A stretch of DNA of 58,315 nucleotides from Comamonadaceae bacterium (GTDB lineage: Bacteria; Pseudomonadota; Gammaproteobacteria; Burkholderiales; Burkholderiaceae_C): NCBI GenBank assembly GCA_947451565.1, contig CANFZT010000002.1, positions 1 to 58,315 on the forward strand, in the 5' to 3' direction. A program made the position numbers and the translations under genes. The notes under the pieces are model-generated. The model had not been told where the DNA came from and made no database searches. It worked only from the letters and a program-made list of their open reading frames with translations. Below are positions 53,051 through 58,315 of this stretch, piece by piece; the first letter of the stretch is position 1; every line of letters begins with the position of its first letter.

Positions 53051-54039
53051 AAAAATTCATACACACCACTTTGGCCGCAGCGTTGTTGGCAGTCAGCTCA
53101 TTGGCTTCTGCTCAAACTTTGTTGAATGCGTCGTATGACGTGGCCCGCGAGTTTTACAAAGACTACAACCAAGCTTTTGTGGCCCATTACAAAAAGACCA
53201 CAGGCAAAGACATCAAGATTGACCAAGCCCACGGCGGCTCTAGCGCACAAGCCCGTGCGGTGAACGACGGCTTAGATGCCGATGTGGTCAGCATGAACAC
53301 CACCACCGACATCGAGTTCTTGGCCAGCAACGGCGTGGTGGCGAAAGACTGGGCGAAGAAGTTCCCCAACAACGCGTCTCCTACCACCTCAACCATGTTG
53401 TTTCTCACACGCAATGGCAACCCCAAGGGCATCAAGGATTGGGACGACCTGACCAAGCCTGGTGTGCAAGTCATCATCGTCAACCCCAAAACCGGTGGCA
53501 ATGGCCGCATGGCATATTTGGCAGCTTGGGCCTATGCGCGTAAAAAAGGCCAGACCGATGCACAAGCTGCTGAGTTTGTGGCCAAGATTTTTAAGAACGT
53601 GCCCGTGCTCGCCAAAGGTGGCCGTGACGCGACCACCATCTTCTTGCAACGCAACATCGGTGATGTGCTGGTGACGTTTGAATCCGAAGTGGTGTCAGTC
53701 GATCGTGAGTTTGGCGAAGGCAAGGTGGATGCTGTGCATCCCTCGGTCAGCATCATTGCGGAAAACCCAGTGGCCGTAGTGGAACGCACCGTGGCTAAAA
53801 AAGGCACAGGCGAATTGGCCAAGGCATATTTGAACTACTTGTATTCAGACGAAGCGCAAGAGATTGCTGCTAAGCACGCTTTGCGTCCACGTTCTCCTGC
53901 GTTGCTGAAGAAATATGCATCGACCTTCAAGCCCATTCAGTTGGTGCCTGTGAGCGAGTATTTCGGCTCACTCAGCGAAGCGCAAAAAGTGCACTTCAAT
54001 GATGGTGGCCAGTTTGACAAAATTTATACAGTTAAGTAA
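53047..54039 (+). CDS. sbp: Sulfate ABC transporter substrate-binding protein
   Basis: Periplasmic sulfate-binding protein, 330 residues from ATG 53047 (track start 52876 lies in the hydrolase gene). Signal peptide MKKFIHTTLAAALLAVSSLASAQ. Motifs LLNASYDVAREFYKDYNQAF, QAHGGSSAQARAVNDGLDADVV and VNPKTGGNGRMAYLAAWAYA match Sbp. It heads the cysT-cysW-cysA importer. Paralogue at 17292. Confidence 0.95.
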   Translation: MKKFIHTTLAAALLAVSSLASAQTLLNASYDVAREFYKDYNQAFVAHYKKTTGKDIKIDQAHGGSSAQARAVNDGLDADVVSMNTTTDIEFLASNGVVAKDWAKKFPNNASPTTSTMLFLTRNGNPKGIKDWDDLTKPGVQVIIVNPKTGGNGRMAYLAAWAYARKKGQTDAQAAEFVAKIFKNVPVLAKGGRDATTIFLQRNIGDVLVTFESEVVSVDREFGEGKVDAVHPSVSIIAENPVAVVERTVAKKGTGELAKAYLNYLYSDEAQEIAAKHALRPRSPALLKKYASTFKPIQLVPVSEYFGSLSEAQKVHFNDGGQFDKIYTVK

Positions 54040-54042
54040 TTC

Positions 54043-54897
54043 ATGGCATTGTTCTCTTTGGCGCGCAGCCACAAGGCTGCGCGTGTTCTTCCCGGCTTCA
54101 ACATCACCTTAGGTTTCACGATCACATACCTGAGCTTGATTGTGTTGATTCCGCTCTCCGCATTGATTTTCAAAACCTTCACGCTCACGTGGGACCAATT
54201 TGTTGAAGCTGTCACAGGCCCACGTGTGATGGCGTCGTACAAACTCACCTTTGGCGCGTCACTCATTGCTGCCTTGGTCAATGTGGTGTTTGGTTTGCTC
54301 GTAGCCTGGGTGCTGGTGCGTTACGACTTCTTCGGTAAGAAGGTCGTCGATGCATTGGTCGATTTGCCCTTTGCTTTGCCTACTGCGGTGGCCGGTATTT
54401 CGCTCACCGCTTTGTTAGCGGGCAATGGCTGGGTGGGGCAGTACTTGGAGCCCATGGGCATTCAGCTCGCGTTCAACCCCAATGGCGTGGTGATTGCACT
54501 CATCTTCATTGGCTTGCCCTTTGTGGTGCGCACGGTGCAGCCGGTGTTGGAAGATGCAGAGAAAGAACTAGAAGAAGCCGCCACCTGTTTGGGTGCCACG
54601 CGTTGGCAAACCTTTACACGCGTGATTTTTCCCAGCATCGCACCAGCTTTGCTGACGGGCTTTGCCATGGCATTTGCCCGTGCGATTGGTGAATATGGCT
54701 CGGTGATTTTCATTGCGGGCAATATGCCCATGGTGTCTGAAATCACACCGCTCATCATCATCGGCAAGTTGGAGCAATACGACTACGCCGGAGCCACGGC
54801 CGTGGCGGTGGTGATGTTGGTCATCTCGTTTATTTTGTTGTTGGTCATCAATGCACTACAGGCTTGGCAACGTCGCCATACAGGAGCACCAGCATGA
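54043..54897 (+). CDS. cysT: Sulfate ABC transporter permease CysT
   Basis: Inner-membrane permease (CysT/CysU) of the sulfate/thiosulfate importer, 284 residues. [23 protein letters not shown] is the first helix; [19 protein letters not shown] and the EAA loop [32 protein letters not shown] are intact. A strong 9-bp GC hairpin lies within codons 7-14. Overlaps cysW (ATGA). Confidence 0.94.
   Translation: MALFSLARSHKAARVLPGFNITLGFTITYLSLIVLIPLSALIFKTFTLTWDQFVEAVTGPRVMASYKLTFGASLIAALVNVVFGLLVAWVLVRYDFFGKKVVDALVDLPFALPTAVAGISLTALLAGNGWVGQYLEPMGIQLAFNPNGVVIALIFIGLPFVVRTVQPVLEDAEKELEEAATCLGATRWQTFTRVIFPSIAPALLTGFAMAFARAIGEYGSVIFIAGNMPMVSEITPLIIIGKLEQYDYAGATAVAVVMLVISFILLLVINALQAWQRRHTGAPA
54062..54083. 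promoter_or_regulatory. GC-rich hairpin in the first codons of cysT
   Basis: CGCGCAGCC and GGCTGCGCG form a perfect 9-bp stem with an ACAA loop, 19 bases after the cysT ATG and 23 bases after the sbp stop. In RNA it could slow cysT translation or protect the upstream sbp message from 3' decay, giving more binding protein than permease. Confidence 0.5.
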
Positions 54898-55787
54898 GCG
54901 CCGTAACAAACCCTTCCGTACGCAATGCACAAGCGGGCACGACTGAGCCCGCATGGGTGCGCTACAGCCTCATTGGTGTGGCGCTCACGTTTATGTTTTT
55001 CTTCTTGGTCTTGCCATTGGCGGCGGTGTTCACCGAAGCTTTGCGCAAAGGCTTGGAGGCCTATTGGGTGGCGTTGCAAGAGCCCGATGCATGGTCGGCC
55101 ATTCGCCTGACCTTCATCACCGCACTCATTGCCGTGCCTTTGAATCTGGTGTTTGGTATTGCGGCCGCATGGGCCATTGCCAAGTATGAGTTCACGGGCA
55201 AAGCGTTTTTGACCACACTGGTGGACTTGCCGTTTTCGGTGTCCCCCGTAGTGGCCGGTTTGATTTATGTGTTGATGTTCGGTGCACAGGGCTGGTTTGG
55301 GCCGTGGCTACAAGAACACGACATCAAAATCATTTTTGCTGTACCCGGCATTGTCTTGGCGACTGTGTTTGTCACGTTCCCCTTCATCGCGCGTGAGTTG
55401 ATTCCGCTCATGCAGGCGCAGGGCAATGATGAAGAGCAAGCCGCCATCGTGTTGGGCGCCACAGGCTGGCAAACCTTTTGGTATGTCACGTTGCCCAACA
55501 TCAAGTGGGGTTTGATCTACGGCGTCATTTTGTGTAACGCACGTGCCATGGGCGAGTTTGGCGCGGTGTCGGTGGTGTCGGGTCACATCCGTGGGCAAAC
55601 CAACACCATGCCATTGCATGTGGAAATTTTGTACAACGAATACCAATCGGTGGCGGCGTTTGCCGTGGCCTCGCTGTTGGCCTTGTTGGCCTTGGTGACC
55701 TTGGTGTTGAAGTCGTTTGTGGAATGGCGTCATGCCCGTGAGCTGAAAGCCACGGCTGATTTGCCACCCGAGAACCCACACGCATAA
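54894..55787 (+). CDS. cysW: Sulfate ABC transporter permease CysW
   Basis: 297 residues from ATG 54894; AGGAG lies 7 bases upstream and overlaps the cysT end; track start 54864 is inside cysT. Helices [20 protein letters not shown] and others follow; [20 protein letters not shown] and the EAA loop [24 protein letters not shown] are typical of CysW. N-terminal ~20 residues are hydrophilic. Confidence 0.94.
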   Translation: MSAVTNPSVRNAQAGTTEPAWVRYSLIGVALTFMFFFLVLPLAAVFTEALRKGLEAYWVALQEPDAWSAIRLTFITALIAVPLNLVFGIAAAWAIAKYEFTGKAFLTTLVDLPFSVSPVVAGLIYVLMFGAQGWFGPWLQEHDIKIIFAVPGIVLATVFVTFPFIARELIPLMQAQGNDEEQAAIVLGATGWQTFWYVTLPNIKWGLIYGVILCNARAMGEFGAVSVVSGHIRGQTNTMPLHVEILYNEYQSVAAFAVASLLALLALVTLVLKSFVEWRHARELKATADLPPENPHA

Positions 55788-55807
55788 ATCAATAAGAGTA
55801 CCGAATC

Positions 55808-56902
55808 ATGAGCATCGAAATCAGAAACATCCACAAACAGTTTGGCGACTTTCAAGCGCTGGGCGATGTGATCCTCGACATTCACTCTGGCGAATTGATC
55901 GCTTTGTTGGGCCCATCGGGCTGCGGCAAAACCACGTTGCTACGCATCATCGCGGGTTTAGAAACAGCGGACGCTGGCACGATTTTGTTCAGCGGTGAAG
56001 ACACCACGCACGTGCATGTGCGCGAGCGTCAAGTGGGCTTTGTGTTCCAGCACTACGCCTTGTTCCGTCACATGACGGTGTTTGAAAACGTAGCCTTTGG
56101 CCTACGCGTGAAACCACGCAACGAGCGCCCCAGCGAAGAACAAATCAAAAAGAAAGTGCACGACTTACTGAGCCTCGTGCAACTCGATTGGTTGGCCGAT
56201 CGTTACCCATCACAACTCTCAGGCGGTCAACGTCAGCGCATTGCCTTGGCTCGCGCTTTGGCCGTCGAGCCCAAAGTGTTGTTGTTAGACGAGCCGTTCG
56301 GTGCTTTGGACGCCAAGGTGCGTAAAGAGTTGCGCCGTTGGTTGCGCCGTTTGCACGACGATTTGAATGTGACCACCATCTTTGTGACGCACGACCAAGA
56401 AGAAGCCCTCGAAGTGGCTGACCGAGTGGTAGTGATGAACAAAGGCAATGTCGAACAAGTGGGCAGCCCACAAGAAGTGTGGGAACACCCAGCCAGCCCG
56501 TTTGTCTATGGCTTTTTAGGCGATGTGAATTTGTTTCATGGCCGCGCTCACGAAGGCGAAATGCACATTGGTGTGGAAGACCAAACCGTGCGCGTGGCCA
56601 GCCCCGAGCACCATGCCGCACAAGATGCCAAAGCCTTTGCCTATGTGCGCCCGCATGATTTGGATGTGCGCCGCTTCACCTCAGGCAGAGAAGACGAGGG
56701 CGGCATCGTAGCGCAACTCACGCGTGCCATTGTGGTGGGCCCGATTGCCCGCTTAGAGCTGGTAGCGGCTGAAGGCGATGGACCGTCAGATCAGCAGATC
56801 ATTGAAGCGCAAATCCCTGCATCGCAGTTTTACGAGCAGGGATTTACAGAGGGTGAGACCTTGGTGCTCACACCGCGCAAAGCGCGGGTGTTTGTGGCCT
56901 AA
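55808..56902 (+). CDS. cysA: Sulfate/thiosulfate ABC transporter ATP-binding protein
   Basis: ATPase of CysTWA, 364 residues. Walker [18 protein letters not shown], signature [16 protein letters not shown], Walker [14 protein letters not shown]-loop FVTHDQEEA, then a C-terminal regulatory beta domain beginning [15 protein letters not shown] with YVRPHDLDV (TOBE-type). Completes the sulfate importer. It converges with the dienelactone hydrolase gene 7 bp away. Confidence 0.96.
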   Translation: MSIEIRNIHKQFGDFQALGDVILDIHSGELIALLGPSGCGKTTLLRIIAGLETADAGTILFSGEDTTHVHVRERQVGFVFQHYALFRHMTVFENVAFGLRVKPRNERPSEEQIKKKVHDLLSLVQLDWLADRYPSQLSGGQRQRIALARALAVEPKVLLLDEPFGALDAKVRKELRRWLRRLHDDLNVTTIFVTHDQEEALEVADRVVVMNKGNVEQVGSPQEVWEHPASPFVYGFLGDVNLFHGRAHEGEMHIGVEDQTVRVASPEHHAAQDAKAFAYVRPHDLDVRRFTSGREDEGGIVAQLTRAIVVGPIARLELVAAEGDGPSDQQIIEAQIPASQFYEQGFTEGETLVLTPRKARVFVA

Positions 56903-56909
56903 CGCTGAC

Positions 56910-57815
56910 TTAGTTAGAGTATTGCTTGAGCCAGGCTACAGCGCGGCTCCAGCCGTCAGCCGCGGGACCAGCACGGAAGCTGGCACGGTAGTCGGCATGA
57001 AACGCGTGTGGCGCGTCTGGGTACAACACAAACTCTGAGGCCTTGGCCGCTTTGTTGCCTTTGGTGGCAGCCTGCGCTAGGGCTTCTTTCATATTGTTCA
57101 CGGATGTCACGGGAATGCCTGTGTCTGCACCGCCATACAAGCCCAACACTGGCGCTTTCAGTGACGCGGCCAATTCGATGGGGTGCTTGGGGTTGTTGGC
57201 GTTGGTTTGGCCTTCCATTCGACCGTACCAAGCTACAGCTGCTTTGACCTTTGGATTGTGCTCGGCATACAGCCATGCGATGCGCCCGCCCCAGCAAAAT
57301 CCTGTGATGGCCACCTTGTTGGCATTGCCGCCGTTTTGAGTGGCCCACTTCACCGTGGCATCCAAATCGGCCATCACTTGTGCGTCCGGCACTTTGCTGA
57401 TGATTTCGGCTTGCAGCTTGGCAATCTCTTTGAACTGACTGGGGTCACCTTGACGTACAAACATTTCGGGCGCGATGGCCAAATAACCTTCTTTGGCAAG
57501 ACGACGTGTGACATCGGCAATGTATTCATGTACGCCAAAAATTTCAGAGATCACCAGCACCACGGGTAGGTTGGTTTTGCCAGCAGGGGCAGAGCGGTAA
57601 GCAGGAACTTTGAAGCCATTCACATCAATCTCAACGCGACCGCTGGTTAAACCTTCAGCAGAAGTTTGAATGGCAGTTTGCGCCATCAGTGGCATGGCGG
57701 CTGCGGCATAGCCAATGCCCAATGCAGTTTGCAATGCCAAGCGGCGTGTGGGTGTGAGTGAAGCCTCTGTGCTGTTGAGCAGGGCGTGTGTGTCGGCGAT
57801 GTGGTTGTGGTTCAT
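56910..57815 (-). CDS. Dienelactone hydrolase family protein
   Basis: 301 residues, alpha/beta hydrolase. The leader PTRRLALQTALGIGYAAAAMPLMAQ with paired Arg suggests Tat export. The Cys nucleophile is in ITGFCWGGRIAW, the Asp in YGGADTGIPV and the His in PDAPHAFHADY, the dienelactone-hydrolase triad. The substrate is unlikely to be dienelactone in this context; it may act on a periplasmic ester or be a broad hydrolase. Overlaps the YeeE-family gene by ATGA, so both share a transcript. Confidence 0.9.
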   Translation of the reverse strand: MNHNHIADTHALLNSTEASLTPTRRLALQTALGIGYAAAAMPLMAQTAIQTSAEGLTSGRVEIDVNGFKVPAYRSAPAGKTNLPVVLVISEIFGVHEYIADVTRRLAKEGYLAIAPEMFVRQGDPSQFKEIAKLQAEIISKVPDAQVMADLDATVKWATQNGGNANKVAITGFCWGGRIAWLYAEHNPKVKAAVAWYGRMEGQTNANNPKHPIELAASLKAPVLGLYGGADTGIPVTSVNNMKEALAQAATKGNKAAKASEFVLYPDAPHAFHADYRASFRAGPAADGWSRAVAWLKQYSN

Positions 57816-58255
57816 GGTGTCTCTGTGTGTTGTGTGTGTGAATGAACGAAGCGTTGTGCAACTTCATACGCGATCATGCCAAAAATCATCGCCAATACGA
57901 ACACAAGGGCTTTGTCTTGACCCGCTGCCATGCTGACCAATGCTGGCCCTGGGCAAAAACCAGCCAAGCCCCAGCCTGCGCCAAACATCAAATTTCCCCA
58001 AATCAAGCGCTTGTCGATGTGAGTTGATTGAGGCAAGTGCAAAGCACCGCCAAAAAAATTGGTGGTTCGCTTTTTAGCCAATGCAAAAGCGAAGAAACCA
58101 ACGGCAATCGCGCCACCCATCACAAATGCCAAGGAGGGATCCCACTCACCCAAGAGATCAAGAAACCCCAACACCTTGCCTGGGTCGGTCATCCCCGAGA
58201 GCATCAAGCCCAAACCAAACAACAAACCGACGACGAATTCACTGATGCGTTGCAT
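57812..58255 (-). CDS. YeeE/YedE-type membrane protein, DUF6691 (PmpB-like)
   Basis: 147 residues with four hydrophobic segments, including FVVGLLFGLGLMLSGMTDPGKVLGFLDL, MGGAIAVGFFAFALA and LMFGAGWGLAGFCPGPALVSMAAG. The Cys in GFCPGP is the conserved thiosulfate-handling residue of YeeE-type proteins (family knowledge). DUF6691 proteins work as the second half of split YeeE/YedE transporters, and the partner gene starts just upstream (58265+). Possibly imports thiosulfate or another reduced sulfur compound. Confidence 0.88.
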   Translation of the reverse strand: MQRISEFVVGLLFGLGLMLSGMTDPGKVLGFLDLLGEWDPSLAFVMGGAIAVGFFAFALAKKRTTNFFGGALHLPQSTHIDKRLIWGNLMFGAGWGLAGFCPGPALVSMAAGQDKALVFVLAMIFGMIAYEVAQRFVHSHTQHTETP

Positions 58256-58264
58256 GATGGCTCC

Positions 58265-58315
58265 TTAGAGAATGTGCTTGATCACAAACACAGTGGCAAA
58301 CCCCGCCGCCATGAA
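58265..58315 (-). CDS. C-terminal end of YeeE/YedE family protein (cut by window)
   Basis: Only the last 16 residues (FMAAGFATVFVIKHIL) and the TAA are inside the window; the gene continues beyond 58315. The hydrophobic tail and the 9-bp gap to the DUF6691 gene fit the partner half (PmpA-like) of the transporter. Too short to be certain. Confidence 0.55.
   Translation of the reverse strand, partial: FMAAGFATVFVIKHIL

Noticed and set aside
1-58315. tRNA, rRNA, CRISPR array, insertion sequence, prophage or integrase
   Set aside because: None seen; no tRNA cloverleaf ends, regular spaced repeats, transposase or integrase motifs were found by eye on either strand.

Overview
The window reads as chromosomal DNA of a betaproteobacterium, most likely Burkholderiales/Comamonadaceae. 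The dusB-fis-purH start, the Pseudomonas-type pyrR-pyrB-pyrC' operon, the ThiD/rubredoxin pair and the protein similarities I recall all point there; genus cannot be fixed by eye. No tRNA, rRNA, insertion sequence, prophage or CRISPR array was seen. Most genes are tightly packed, many with 4-bp ATGA overlaps.

Layout. (1) 1-5.3 kb: dusB (5' end cut by the window), fis, purH, a ParDE-type toxin-antitoxin pair with its own promoter and palindromic operator, a DEAD-box RNA helicase and a DUF6172 protein. (2) 5.4-14.7 kb: housekeeping genes hemL, thiD, rubredoxin, an unknown protein, photolyase, algH/yqgE, ruvX, pyrR, pyrB, a catalytically dead dihydroorotase homologue, and a PlsC acyltransferase. 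(3) 14.7-17.2 kb: reduced-sulfur oxidation, with a flavocytochrome c-type pair (FccB/SoxF and a monohaem cytochrome) divergent from soxYZ. (4) 17.3-26.6 kb: a sulfate-binding protein followed by an ssu alkanesulfonate operon (ssuE, two ssuA, ssuD, ssuC, ssuB, ssuF), a second LLM flavin monooxygenase and a CysB-family LysR regulator. (5) 26.6-38.9 kb: an organosulfur region with three TauD-family dioxygenases, a complete ABC importer, a sulfatase, a GST, a quinone oxidoreductase, a further LLM monooxygenase and a further binding protein. (6) 39-43.7 kb: a TonB-dependent receptor divergent from its own tonB-exbB-exbD set, then an HU gene. (7) 43.7-46.6 kb: metY and an orphan SsuA-like binding protein. 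(8) 46.7-52.4 kb: the most notable locus, rhodanese - cysK - serine acetyltransferase - XRE regulator - family 2A encapsulin shell - cysteine desulfurase with a long disordered N-terminal cargo region. (9) 52.4-58.3 kb: a small hydrolase, the sulfate importer sbp-cysT-cysW-cysA, a dienelactone hydrolase and a YeeE/YedE-type sulfur transporter pair cut by the window end.

How it fits together (inference). From about 14.7 kb onward nearly every gene deals with sulfur. Sulfonates and sulfate esters would be taken up through the TonB receptor and ABC importers, cut by FMNH2 monooxygenases, 2-oxoglutarate dioxygenases and a sulfatase, fixed through CysK, serine acetyltransferase and MetY, and the cysteine sulfur mobilised by a desulfurase packed inside a protein shell. 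Seven periplasmic binding proteins share only three sets of membrane permeases. A 20-bp element occurs upstream of the encapsulin operon and of the cysTWA operon with a single mismatch, and a degenerate copy lies upstream of the ssu region. This suggests one sulfur-responsive regulator links these blocks.
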